NCBI GenBank assembly: GCA_902775475.1
Contig: CACYME010000014.1
Span: 1-62,217, forward strand
Source of the DNA: an uncultured Prevotellaceae bacterium
GTDB lineage: Bacteria > Bacteroidota > Bacteroidia > Bacteroidales > Bacteroidaceae
Reading direction: 5' to 3'
Length of the DNA: 62,217 bases
Position 1 is the first letter of the stretch, and each line of letters begins with the position of its first letter. Below are positions 20,540 to 29,985 of this stretch, piece after piece. Position numbers and translations under genes: made by a program. The notes under the pieces are model-generated. The model made no database searches. It worked only from the letters and a program-made list of their open reading frames with translations, and was not told where the DNA came from.

Positions 20540-20606
20540 ATGAGACATACGCAAAACAGTATGAAACATATGAAAAACAAAATTAAAATATATTAGTATA
20601 ACTTTG
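20540..20606 (+). promoter_or_regulatory. susC promoter with 21-bp-spaced direct repeats
   Basis: The -7 element TAACTTTG is at 20599-20606 and lacks a good -33 TTTG. Upstream are two direct repeats, ATGAGACATACGCAAAACA (20540-20558) and ATGAAACATATGAAAAACA (20561-20579), identical at 15 of 19 positions and offset by 21 bp, or two helical turns. The second ends about 20 bp before the -7 box. This is a good layout for a dimeric activator. The first 10 bases recur at 20419-20428. Confidence 0.5.
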
Positions 20607-20671
20607 CACCACCAACCAAATGCACATAATCACAATATACAATCAAATACAACTAACTAAAATCAAACTCT

Positions 20672-23600
20672 ATGTCTAATGTAAAGTCTGTAGAAAAGCT
20701 TGTTTTGCTGCTCCTGCTCTGTTTGTTCCCCTTGGGGGCTTTGGCTCAGAGCGTCATCACGGGAACAGTAAACGACGAGGCTGGTGAACCCGTCATCGGG
20801 GCATCGGTCAAAGTGCTCGGCAAAAGCAATGCAGGAAGCATCACCGACCTGAACGGTAAGTTCAGCGTCAATGCCAACCGCGATGCTCAGCTGGAAATCT
20901 CTTATGTGGGCTACGTCACCGAGAAGGTGAGTGTCAACGGCCGCCAGAACATCACCGTCGTGCTGAAGGAAGACTTCACCACGCTGGAAGACGTGGTCGT
21001 CATCGGCTACGGTACTCAGAAGAAGAAGCTCATTACCGGTGCCACCGTGCAGGTGAAGGGCGAAGACATCGCCAAGCTGAACACCACCAACGCGCTGGAG
21101 GCCATGCAGTCGAGCACGCCTGGTGTGCAGATTACACAGTCTTCGTCACAGCCTGGCAAGGGATTCAACGTCGTCATCCGCGGTAAAGGAACTAATGGCG
21201 ACACTACCCCATTGTACGTCATCGACGGTGTGGTTGGAAGCCTCGACGGCATCAACCCCGCCGACATCGAGAGCATCGACGTGCTGAAGGATGCCGCCTC
21301 GGCAGCCATCTACGGTGCCCGTGCTGCCAACGGTGTCATCCTCGTGACCACCAAGCAGGGTAAGGCTGGCAAGATTGAGCTCAGCTACAACGGCGCCATG
21401 GGCTGGTCGAACGTCTACAAGCGTCCGCAGCTGCTCAACGCTCAGCAGTACATGACCATCATGGACGAGTATTCATTCAACACGTCTGGCGCAAAGATGG
21501 ACTGGCCAAACAATGTTCCACAGGACATTCTTGACAAGGTTGCCAACGGCTGGGAAGGTACCGACTGGTGGGATGTGTTCAAGAACAAGAACGCTGCCCA
21601 GCAGAACCACTCCGTCACGCTGACTGGTGGTACAGACCGTTCTAAGTTCATGGGCTCTTACACCTATACCAGCAATGAAGGTATCATGGGTGCTGACCAG
21701 GCCTCTTTCTACAAGCGTCACACGATTCGCTTCAACAGCGACCATGTGCTCCTGAAAGCGAAGAACTTCGATGCCATCACCATCGGTGAGAACATCAGCA
21801 TCGGCTACAACAAGAGCCACGACCTGGCTGAGGATGGCATGTACTGGAGCTATATCCACAGTCTGCTGCAGACCTCTCCGATGCTGCCGCAGTATGACAG
21901 CAATGGCGAGATTTACAACTGGCAGAACGTTGACGGCGAACTTACTAACGGTAAGGGCTGGCTTCCCGCTATGTTCAACAACCCCTGGGAGAACCTCTCC
22001 AAGGGTGGCTTCAACTCGATGGCCGAGAGCCGTAACATCAACGCTGCCGCTACCGCATTCGTTGTTATCCAGCCGATTAAGGACCTGAAATGGCGCACGC
22101 AGTTCAACTACAATTGGGGTTCCGGCGCATACCGCAACTTTGGCACTCCACGTGCTCCGGCTGAAGGTGCAGCTATCGTAAGCAACTATAGTGTCAGCCA
22201 GAGCACATGGCTTAACTCCAACTGGTCTATCTTCAACACGCTTACCTATGACCTCCCCATTTTCAATGGCCACAAGTTTACTGCCATGCTTGGTGAGAGC
22301 TACGAGAGTTCAGCCTGGAGCACAAACCTCAATGGTAGCAACAAGATTGCTTATGGCTCGCAACTCGCATCGTTAAGAGACTGGGATTCTGCATGGCTCT
22401 CAAACATCATTCTTGAAAAGGCTACTGACGCTTCTCTGGGTGGCAGTCCAAACGATGAAGGCTACCTCGCCTCGTGGTTCGGCCGTGTAAGCTGGGACTG
22501 GAACGAGACCTACATGGCAACTTTAACCTTGCGTACCGATGGTTCAAGCAACTTCGCCGACGGCCATCGCTGGGGATGGTTCCCGTCAGCATCTGCCGGC
22601 TGGGTCGTTACCAACGAGAAGTTTATGGAGCCGGCCAAGAGTTGGATGGACTTCTTCAAGATCCGCGCATCGTGGGGACAGAACGGTAACTGTAATGTGG
22701 CAAAATACCAGTACATCTCTCCTATTATTTTGTCAAGCGTGGGCGGTTACAAGTTCGGCTCTGACCTGACAACATCTGTTGCAGGTACGCCAAATCCCGG
22801 TGCATACGCCAAGAATGTTCCTAACCCCAACCTTACATGGGAGACCTCGGAACAGCTTGACCTTGGCTTCGACGCCCGTTTCCTCGACAGTCGTCTGGGC
22901 GTAAACTTCGACTGGTATAGGAAGACGACAAAGGACCTGATCTTCCTGAGAGACCCTCAGTATGACCTGGGTAAAGAGTCTCCTTACTTCAACGGTGGTG
23001 ACATCCGTAATACGGGTATTGAGCTTTCCGTTACATGGAACGACCAGATTGGCAAGGACTTCCGCTACAATGTTGGCGTGAACTTTGCTACCAACAAGAA
23101 CGAGGTCATCCGTGTGAACAACTTGAACCACTATATTAATGGTAATGGCGGAATCCTCTCGCAGGGCACTGAATTCATCTCGCGTATGGAGGAAGGTCAT
23201 CCTATCGGTTACTTCTACGGCATGTCCTACAGCGGCATCTGGCAGAACCAGGCCCAGATTGACGCAGCCCGTGCAGCAGGCAAGGCCGTTCTTGACAACG
23301 CAATGCCTGGCGACTGCATCTGGGACGACTGGAATGGCGACGGCGTTATTACTTACGCTGAGGCTATTGACGCTAATGGCAACGACATCTGCGACCGTCA
23401 TGAGATTGGTAATCCTAACCCAGACGTCACACTTGGCATCAACCTCGGTTTCCAATGGAAAGGCCTCGACCTGGCTGTCAATGGCGCAGGTGCATTCGGA
23501 ATGCAGGTCATGCGTTCCTACCGCTCATACGGCGATGCTCCTTACCAGAACTACGACACCACGATCTTGAACCGCTGGCATGGCGAAGGCACATCCAACG

Positions 23601-23914
23601 ACGTGCCGCGCATTTCCGCCAACGGTCATCAGAACACCATCTGGAACTCCACCCGCTATATGGAGGATGCTGACTACTTCAAGATCAAGACCATCACCCT
23701 CGGCTACGACTTCAAGAACATTTGGAAGAGCTGTCCCTTCCAGCAGCTCCGCTTCTATGTTCAGGCTCAGAACCTCTGCACATTCACTGGCTACACCGGT
23801 CTTGACCCAGAAGTGGGCTCAGCAGGTGGTGACGTGACGTGGGCTTCTGGTGTCGACCTGGGCCTCTATCCGCCATCGCGTACATATTTGGTAGGTGCAA
23901 GTATCAAGTTTTAA
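20672..23914 (+). CDS. SusC/RagA-family TonB-dependent outer-membrane transporter
   Basis: A 1080-residue outer-membrane importer. Residues 1-25 are the signal peptide. A carboxypeptidase-D-like regulatory domain (about 28-110, ITGTVNDEAGEPVIGASV) is followed by the TonB plug (about 120-240, with YVIDGVVG and DAASAAIYGARAANGVILVTTK) and the 22-strand barrel. It partners with the SusD protein 23 bp downstream. The substrate is uncertain: the neighbouring xylanase suggests xylo-oligosaccharides, but this operon encodes no glycosidase and has its own promoter, so peptides or another nutrient are possible. Confidence 0.93.
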   Translation: MSNVKSVEKLVLLLLLCLFPLGALAQSVITGTVNDEAGEPVIGASVKVLGKSNAGSITDLNGKFSVNANRDAQLEISYVGYVTEKVSVNGRQNITVVLKEDFTTLEDVVVIGYGTQKKKLITGATVQVKGEDIAKLNTTNALEAMQSSTPGVQITQSSSQPGKGFNVVIRGKGTNGDTTPLYVIDGVVGSLDGINPADIESIDVLKDAASAAIYGARAANGVILVTTKQGKAGKIELSYNGAMGWSNVYKRPQLLNAQQYMTIMDEYSFNTSGAKMDWPNNVPQDILDKVANGWEGTDWWDVFKNKNAAQQNHSVTLTGGTDRSKFMGSYTYTSNEGIMGADQASFYKRHTIRFNSDHVLLKAKNFDAITIGENISIGYNKSHDLAEDGMYWSYIHSLLQTSPMLPQYDSNGEIYNWQNVDGELTNGKGWLPAMFNNPWENLSKGGFNSMAESRNINAAATAFVVIQPIKDLKWRTQFNYNWGSGAYRNFGTPRAPAEGAAIVSNYSVSQSTWLNSNWSIFNTLTYDLPIFNGHKFTAMLGESYESSAWSTNLNGSNKIAYGSQLASLRDWDSAWLSNIILEKATDASLGGSPNDEGYLASWFGRVSWDWNETYMATLTLRTDGSSNFADGHRWGWFPSASAGWVVTNEKFMEPAKSWMDFFKIRASWGQNGNCNVAKYQYISPIILSSVGGYKFGSDLTTSVAGTPNPGAYAKNVPNPNLTWETSEQLDLGFDARFLDSRLGVNFDWYRKTTKDLIFLRDPQYDLGKESPYFNGGDIRNTGIELSVTWNDQIGKDFRYNVGVNFATNKNEVIRVNNLNHYINGNGGILSQGTEFISRMEEGHPIGYFYGMSYSGIWQNQAQIDAARAAGKAVLDNAMPGDCIWDDWNGDGVITYAEAIDANGNDICDRHEIGNPNPDVTLGINLGFQWKGLDLAVNGAGAFGMQVMRSYRSYGDAPYQNYDTTILNRWHGEGTSNDVPRISANGHQNTIWNSTRYMEDADYFKIKTITLGYDFKNIWKSCPFQQLRFYVQAQNLCTFTGYTGLDPEVGSAGGDVTWASGVDLGLYPPSRTYLVGASIKF

Positions 23915-23937
23915 TTGATAATAGATAACAGATAATT

Positions 23938-25869
23938 ATGAAGAAATATATTTTATCATCGTTGGCTGTTTTGTCAGCAGCAACAACGTTCACATCTTGC
24001 AACGACATGCTGGATACAGATCCTCGTAAGACAGAGGTCACTGACGCCGTCTTCCCTGGTAAGGTTGCAGATGTTGAATCAGAACTTTCGGCCACCTATG
24101 CCATCATGAACACCATGGGTGGCGGCGACGCAGACAACCAGAACATCTTCTACTGGTGGGAAATCATGTCGGACAACTGCTACGGCAGCGGCGGTCTGCA
24201 GGACAACAAGGTGAAGTCTCTGCACCATCTTGTTGAGATGAGTGTCAATCAGTATGCAGAGCCTTACAAACTTCTCTACGGCGGCATTGCCCGTGCCACT
24301 ACCACTATCGAGACTATCGACAACGTGCCCTGGAGATCAGACCAGGGGGCTCTGCGCAATCAGCTCCTTGGCGAGGCTTACTTCATGCGTGGCATCTATT
24401 ACCTCTGGCTCAGCCAGCTGTTTGGCGACGTGCCTCTGATTACTTCTTCGGTCATTACACCAGAGATGGAAGAGCAGGCTGACGCTGAAACGAAGATCTA
24501 CCCGCAGATTCTCTCTGACCTCGTGTCAGCAAAGAACCTCATGGGTACCGAAAGAGGTTATGGCGATGGCCATGCCAACAAGTATGCCGCCGAGGCTTTC
24601 ATCGCCCGTGCATATATGTTCTGGGCTGGATTCTACAAGGGCGTTGGCGACCTCTCCACTGGCAGTGCTCCTGCCATCGACCTTGTAGCGCAGGAGGGCT
24701 GCGACGCTGCTTCACTTTCTCAGACTGATGTCATCAACGGGCTTAAGGACATTGTCAGCAATGGCGGTTATAAGCTCTGCGAGGACTTCCGCTCACTGTG
24801 GCAGTACTCCAACAGTCTTCTCTGGGATGAGGCTCACGATGGACCTGACGGCACGAATCTTGAGGGTACTCATGAATACAAGTTCATTGCTGACATGAAG
24901 CGTGAGAACTGCTTCGACCAGCCCGGCATGGGTAATGGAAACACCGAGGAGATTTTCCAGGTTCAGTTCATGAATGCTTCTGCATGGAGTATCAGCGGCT
25001 CGTACAACACTGCACGTATGTATTCTAACTACATCTCCGTGTTCTGGGGACTCCGTAACGGTGCTTCAGCCATGAACGGCGACCGCGAGAAGACCTATCC
25101 ATTCAACCAAGGCTGGGGTCAGGGCACTCCTTCATGTAACATCTGGGATGACTGGACGGATGCAGAAAGAAACGGTGGAGCAGGCAATGAATACACCGAC
25201 CTTCGCAAGAAGGCTTCTTTGATCGACCTCAACAACGAGCTCGCAGGTTATGTTTACGAGAAGGACGACTGCGAGGAGTCGGGCTACTCTGTCAAGAAGT
25301 ATGCCGAGGTTAACCTCGACGCTTGCGCAGCAAACAACGACACATGGTGGTCAATGGCTGAGGGCTATACCGGTAGTTCGCTCGATAACAAGATGCAGGG
25401 CGACCACTTCGAGGACTTCTACCTGATGCGCTATGCCGACGTCCTGCTGATGCTCTCCGAGCTCACTGGCGATGTGCAGTATATGAATCAGGTTCAGGCT
25501 CGTGCTGGAGTGCCTCTGACCACAGCTTACTCTTTGACAGCACTTCAGAACGAGCGTCGTTGGGAGTTTGCATTCGAGGGTATCCGCTTCAACGACATGC
25601 GCCGTTGGACTGGCAAGGATTGTTCTATCAGCCAGTATGCTCCCAATGCTCTTCAGGCTCAGCGCGGCAAGCAGATTGTCTGTCTGGGCGACAAGGCCAA
25701 CAAGCGCACGATGGAGCACATGACTTGCTCATGGACCAAGCGCTATACCGAAACCAACGGTTTCCTGGCTAAGCCTCAGACCGAGATTACCGTGAAGAAT
25801 GGAAAACTCAAGCAGAACCCAGGTTGGGATGCTGCTAATCCTGAGACACAATATAAGGTACTTTATTAA
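23938..25869 (+). CDS. SusD/RagB-family surface lipoprotein
   Basis: A 643-residue lipoprotein (signal MKKYILSSLAVLSAATTFTSC, lipidated Cys) that forms the lid of the SusC transporter and captures ligand. TPR helices are visible around GEAYFMRGIYYLWLSQLFGDVPLI, and the C-terminal RagB-type signature appears as ALQNERRWEFAFEGIRFNDMRRW. The gap from susC is 23 bp. The sequence is longer than the usual 500-600 residues because of loops near residues 330-480. Confidence 0.93.
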   Translation: MKKYILSSLAVLSAATTFTSCNDMLDTDPRKTEVTDAVFPGKVADVESELSATYAIMNTMGGGDADNQNIFYWWEIMSDNCYGSGGLQDNKVKSLHHLVEMSVNQYAEPYKLLYGGIARATTTIETIDNVPWRSDQGALRNQLLGEAYFMRGIYYLWLSQLFGDVPLITSSVITPEMEEQADAETKIYPQILSDLVSAKNLMGTERGYGDGHANKYAAEAFIARAYMFWAGFYKGVGDLSTGSAPAIDLVAQEGCDAASLSQTDVINGLKDIVSNGGYKLCEDFRSLWQYSNSLLWDEAHDGPDGTNLEGTHEYKFIADMKRENCFDQPGMGNGNTEEIFQVQFMNASAWSISGSYNTARMYSNYISVFWGLRNGASAMNGDREKTYPFNQGWGQGTPSCNIWDDWTDAERNGGAGNEYTDLRKKASLIDLNNELAGYVYEKDDCEESGYSVKKYAEVNLDACAANNDTWWSMAEGYTGSSLDNKMQGDHFEDFYLMRYADVLLMLSELTGDVQYMNQVQARAGVPLTTAYSLTALQNERRWEFAFEGIRFNDMRRWTGKDCSISQYAPNALQAQRGKQIVCLGDKANKRTMEHMTCSWTKRYTETNGFLAKPQTEITVKNGKLKQNPGWDAANPETQYKVLY

Positions 25870-25888
25870 TTTAAAGAAAGGAAAGAAA

Positions 25889-26611
25889 ATGAAAAAGATA
25901 TTTTTGCTTTTTGTCGCAGTATGTGCGTACGTAGCCTGCGACCCTGTTCATGAGGACATTGGCAATGACGGCCACATCTCTCTTGATGAACTTCTGGCAA
26001 AGACCTCTGTTACTGTCGACAAGGCACCCAGCGGCCTGAACGGCAACGTAATCACCTGTACCACCTCTGCACCTGTAAATGCAGTATGGAATATCGGAGG
26101 AAAGAATTTCATAGGCAACTACGCATGGAAGAAGATGAAGCTCGGTAGTCATTCCGTGGTTTTGACAGCCATTTGCGCTGACGGTACTGAACTCACCAAG
26201 GAATTCCCTATCGAATGTCAGGAAATCACCAACGCGCTTACAAAGTACTATATTTATGGTGAGGATCCTGCAGCCGAGCCACCCTTCCAGCCCGGTGCCT
26301 GGGATGCAGCAGCCATGCGCTTCAGCTCTACCGAAGGTGCACATCTGCCCACTATTCCTGATGACGTCTACTTTGGTCTGAAGACCCTGATCTTCGACAT
26401 ATCTGACGCTTCTGGTGTTGACATGAAGGTCATGAACGGTTGGTGGAGCAACACCTATTACGACCACGTAAACTGGGTGGATGGCCTGAATGAGCTCCAG
26501 ATTACCGAGACGATGGCCAATGAGTGCGCCAAGGGTGGTGAAGGTCGTGACCTCGACCTCATGCTCTACAGCGGCTCTATGACTCTCAAATCTGTTTACT
26601 ATGAGGAATAG
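25889..26611 (+). CDS. Surface lipoprotein with beta-sandwich, SusE-position protein
   Basis: The frame is open from 25799, but ATG at 25889 follows GAAAGGAAAG and starts a lipoprotein signal (MKKIFLLFVAVCAYVAC), giving 240 residues. An immunoglobulin-like N-terminal part (about 40-125) is followed by a jelly-roll-like C-terminal part with tryptophans (NGWWSNTYYDHVNWVDG). Genes in this position usually encode surface ligand-binding proteins that help the SusC/SusD pair. I do not recognise the exact family. A terminator hairpin lies 27 bp after the stop. Confidence 0.75.
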   Translation: MKKIFLLFVAVCAYVACDPVHEDIGNDGHISLDELLAKTSVTVDKAPSGLNGNVITCTTSAPVNAVWNIGGKNFIGNYAWKKMKLGSHSVVLTAICADGTELTKEFPIECQEITNALTKYYIYGEDPAAEPPFQPGAWDAAAMRFSSTEGAHLPTIPDDVYFGLKTLIFDISDASGVDMKVMNGWWSNTYYDHVNWVDGLNELQITETMANECAKGGEGRDLDLMLYSGSMTLKSVYYEE

Positions 26612-26638
26612 GATTTCTTTGTAAGTAGAATAATAACA

Positions 26639-26668
26639 GGCTGGCTCATTGGATTGAGCCAGCCTTTT
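26639..26668 (+). terminator. Terminator or attenuator inside the SusC/SusD gene run
   Basis: GGCTGGCTCA (26639-26648), loop TTGGAT, TGAGCCAGCC (26655-26664), then TTTT. A perfect 10-bp stem sits between the lipoprotein gene and the DUF6057-like gene, only 15 bp before the next ATG. No TAnnTTTG promoter is seen between them, so it may attenuate rather than end transcription. Confidence 0.75.
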
Positions 26669-26682
26669 AAAGCAAATAAATA

Positions 26683-28458
26683 ATGGCAACGAAAAGCAGG
26701 ACATCTGGCACCATCCTCTATGTAAGTCTGTTGGCTTTCATCGTGTTTGTCGCATATATATTATACCTCAATCAGGAGGTCCTCTATACGGCACACGACC
26801 GTTCCGAATTCATCTTCGGGACTCCCTTTTTCCATACACTCCTGTCGAAGCCCTTTGGCCTGATGCGCTATGTGGGAGCCTGGCTCACACAGCTGTTCTT
26901 TCATCCGGCTATAGGTGCCAGCGTGCTGGCAGTCATCTGGATGCTCATCTTCTTTGTGGGGAAAAAAGCCTTCCGGCTACAAGGGAATGCCACTGCGCTG
27001 ATGCTCTTGCCCGTTGCCTGCCTGCTCACTTCGGTTGTCGACCTGGGCTATTGGGTCTACATCTCCACCATCAGAGGCTACTGGTTCTCACAGTCGGTAG
27101 GCTATTTAGCCATGCTGCTACTGTTGTGGGCAGCCCGCCAGACACCACGCAAGTGGCATCTTGCCTGGTATCTCCTGGGGGTATTCATCTATCCAGTGCT
27201 TGGATGGTTTGCCTTGCTTTTTGTCTTATGTCTTGCACTTACTGAGAAACCGACGTGGCGTGAGGTTCTTGGCCTCATCCTGCTTGTCATTACCGCCAGC
27301 ATCTGGCATACTCAGTTCTATTCGAACCTGAAATCCGACGCTGTCATGTTTGCGGGGTTCCCTCGCTTTGAAACGCCAATCGACAGTACCCCCCGTCTTT
27401 CCGTCCCGTTCTGGGTACTTGCCGCCATCTCCGTGCTCATCCCGTTGTGTGGCAGGTACCTCGTCAAGTCTTTTGTTCCGCTTCTGTGCGCCGTGGCAGG
27501 CATTGTCTTCACCACATCGCTGATGTTCTACGACCGGAACTACATCGCCGAAATGCGCATGGTGAACTATGCTTCCAACGACAACTGGAAGGAAGTGCTC
27601 CGCATGGCCGAAGAGAACAAAAAGCCAACCACTACGATGGTGTTTCTCAAGAACATTGCCTTGATGAACGAAGGCGGCTTGCTCGACCGTTCGTTTAAGC
27701 TGGGCAACGATGCGGCAGCCATCTACAACCCCGACACACTCCACGTCACCCTTCTTGACATCGCCTCACCTTTAGTCTATTACAACTATGGCATGGTGAA
27801 CGAAGCCATCCGCCTGAATTTCGAGAATGCCATACAGGCAGGCTTCTCGCCCTTCTATCTGAAGATGCTTTCCCGCTGTGCCCTGGCCAATGGAGATGAC
27901 AAGTTGGTGGAACGCTATACCACCCTGTTGCACCATCTTCCGTTCTACGGCGACTGGCAACCTGCTCCGGTCACTGAAAAGATAAAGGCACTGCAAAAGT
28001 GCTATCCCGACGAACTCACTGGCGTAGAGAACAGCGAGAGCTATCTTGTCAATGGCATCAGCCTCTGGTACGAGTCCGATAGTAAAGTGGCTTCCGAACA
28101 GGCCTTGTTCTATTCCATGCTGCGTTGCGACTCGCGCCGTTTCTGGCCATCGCTGCGCAATTATGTAAAGCTGCACCTCAACGAAGAATTCCCCTTGCAC
28201 GCAATGGAGGCTTATATTCTGTTTATTGACAAGTCTCCGGAAGAAAAACGCATGATGCTCCCTGTGGAGCAATCCGTTTACGACCGCTACAAACAGTTTT
28301 GGACATCTTTGGAAAGTAAGGCAAAGCCTGGTATGACAATAGAAAAAGTAGGCGAAGAAATGCGTGAGGAATGGGGAGACACCTACTGGTGGTACAACCT
28401 TTTCGGTCGTAAGCCTATCAACATTACCGGCAAGATTGGAAACGAAATACATGCTTAA
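26683..28458 (+). CDS. DUF6057-like membrane protein (first of two)
   Basis: A 591-residue protein with about eight membrane helices in the first 310 residues (LLAFIVFVAYILYL, IGASVLAVIWMLIFF, WYLLGVFIYPVLGWFALLFVLCL and others), then a soluble helical C-terminal half of about 280 residues. That half (YASNDNWKEVLRMAEENKKPTTTM...) is TPR-like. The layout and partner gene match the proteins catalogued as DUF6057, from memory. It is paired with the CxxCH propeller gene that overlaps its stop, and the pair is repeated downstream. The function is unknown. Confidence 0.75.
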   Translation: MATKSRTSGTILYVSLLAFIVFVAYILYLNQEVLYTAHDRSEFIFGTPFFHTLLSKPFGLMRYVGAWLTQLFFHPAIGASVLAVIWMLIFFVGKKAFRLQGNATALMLLPVACLLTSVVDLGYWVYISTIRGYWFSQSVGYLAMLLLLWAARQTPRKWHLAWYLLGVFIYPVLGWFALLFVLCLALTEKPTWREVLGLILLVITASIWHTQFYSNLKSDAVMFAGFPRFETPIDSTPRLSVPFWVLAAISVLIPLCGRYLVKSFVPLLCAVAGIVFTTSLMFYDRNYIAEMRMVNYASNDNWKEVLRMAEENKKPTTTMVFLKNIALMNEGGLLDRSFKLGNDAAAIYNPDTLHVTLLDIASPLVYYNYGMVNEAIRLNFENAIQAGFSPFYLKMLSRCALANGDDKLVERYTTLLHHLPFYGDWQPAPVTEKIKALQKCYPDELTGVENSESYLVNGISLWYESDSKVASEQALFYSMLRCDSRRFWPSLRNYVKLHLNEEFPLHAMEAYILFIDKSPEEKRMMLPVEQSVYDRYKQFWTSLESKAKPGMTIEKVGEEMREEWGDTYWWYNLFGRKPINITGKIGNEIHA

Positions 28459-29980
28459 GAAAACAATGAAAAGACATATCCTCCCCTATTTCCAGCTTCT
28501 GGCTTTTGCCTTGCTGCTGTTGTCGTCGTGTGCGAATCACCCCGATGTGCCTTCCTCATCCAAGGCGATTTCTACACTTCCACCCATCTTCCCCGATTAT
28601 TGCGACGTTACCGTGCCATGCAACATTGCGCCACTCAACTTCATGCTCCCTATAGACAAATACGAGTCGTGTGTGGCACGCCTCACCACTCCCGACGGTC
28701 GGCAGCAGACCTACGGCAGCGGCGTGAAGGTGCAGATGGACGAGGACGAATGGCGCGACATGCTCACCACGTCGAAGGGCAAGAGCATCAAGGTAGAGGT
28801 GTGGGGGCAGCAGAAGGGCGAGTGGCTGTCGTTCAGTCCGTTTGAAATACATGTTGCCGAACAGCCTATCGACGATTACCTGTCGTATCGCCTCATCGAG
28901 CCGTCGTATGTAGCGTGGACCTACATGGAGATTGCCCAGCGCAACCTCACCTCGTTCGAAGAGACCCAGATCTTCAACAACGAGATAACCATGAACGACA
29001 ATTCAATAGGCCAGTGCATCAATTGCCACAGCTATCAGAACTACAAGACCGACAATATGCTCTTCCACGTGCGTCTTGCCAATGCCGGTACGGTGATTGT
29101 GAACGACGGCAAGGTCTCGAGAGTCAATCTGAAGCGCGACTATACCATCTCCGGCGGTGTCTATCCGTCATGGCATCCTACCGCCAAGCTGATTGCCTTC
29201 TCGACCAATAGGACACGACAGGCATTCCACACACAGAATCCCAACAAGATTGAGGTCTACGACGAGGCGAGCGACCTGATTCTCTACGACGTGACGACCG
29301 ACTCTGTGAGCGTTGTCAGCGAAGATCCTGATCTTCTTGAGGTCTATCCCACATGGTCGCCCGACGGCAAGTACCTCTACTACTGCAAGTCTGTCCCGCT
29401 GCCTGAGGAGATGCGCGACAAGGACATCCGCTCCTTCTATCCAAACATACAATACAACCTCTATCGCCGCACGTTCGACGTGGCATCGCACGCCTTCGGC
29501 GACGAGGAGCTGGTCTACGATGCCGCATCCGAGGACAAGAGTGCCACCCTGCCCCGCGTCAGCCCCGATGGCCGCTACCTGCTGTTTGCCAGGGGGCAGT
29601 ATGGCTGTTTCCATATCAGACATGCCGATGGCGACATCTTCTGCATGCCGCTCGACCAAGTTTCAGACACTATTCATGCCGAAGCACATCCCTCGTTCCT
29701 CGACCTCTCTGGGCTGAACAGCGAGGGCTTTGCCGACAGCTACCCATCGTGGTCGAGCAACGGCCACTGGATGATGTGCTCCAGCCGCCGGGGCGACGGC
29801 AACTTCAGCCGCATCTACATATCCTATTTCGACAACGGAAAGGTGGAGAAGGCCTTCATGCTGCCCCAGGAAGACCCCGAACAGAACACCTTCCGCCTGC
29901 AGTGCTACAACCGGCCGGAGTTCATGGTGGAGCCTGTAAAGATTAGCGTCGACGAGTTCAGCAGGGTCTTTGACCGTTAG
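28451..29980 (+). CDS. TolB-like beta-propeller lipoprotein with CxxCH motif (first of two)
   Basis: The likely start is ATG 28451, overlapping the previous stop by 8 bp, or ATG 28466; both give a lipoprotein signal ending LLLLSSC. The mature part begins with a roughly 100-residue beta domain. A CINCH motif (in QCINCHSYQNYKTDNM) follows, then PD40/WD40-type blades (YPSWHPTAKLIAFSTN, YPTWSPDGKYLYYCKS, LPRVSPDGRYLLFARG, YPSWSSNGHWMMCSSRR). CxxCH is the covalent haem-c motif, so a surface or periplasmic haem protein is possible, but a structural role is not excluded. It pairs with the DUF6057-like membrane protein. Confidence 0.75.
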   Translation: MLKKTMKRHILPYFQLLAFALLLLSSCANHPDVPSSSKAISTLPPIFPDYCDVTVPCNIAPLNFMLPIDKYESCVARLTTPDGRQQTYGSGVKVQMDEDEWRDMLTTSKGKSIKVEVWGQQKGEWLSFSPFEIHVAEQPIDDYLSYRLIEPSYVAWTYMEIAQRNLTSFEETQIFNNEITMNDNSIGQCINCHSYQNYKTDNMLFHVRLANAGTVIVNDGKVSRVNLKRDYTISGGVYPSWHPTAKLIAFSTNRTRQAFHTQNPNKIEVYDEASDLILYDVTTDSVSVVSEDPDLLEVYPTWSPDGKYLYYCKSVPLPEEMRDKDIRSFYPNIQYNLYRRTFDVASHAFGDEELVYDAASEDKSATLPRVSPDGRYLLFARGQYGCFHIRHADGDIFCMPLDQVSDTIHAEAHPSFLDLSGLNSEGFADSYPSWSSNGHWMMCSSRRGDGNFSRIYISYFDNGKVEKAFMLPQEDPEQNTFRLQCYNRPEFMVEPVKISVDEFSRVFDR

Positions 29981-29985
29981 TTCCG

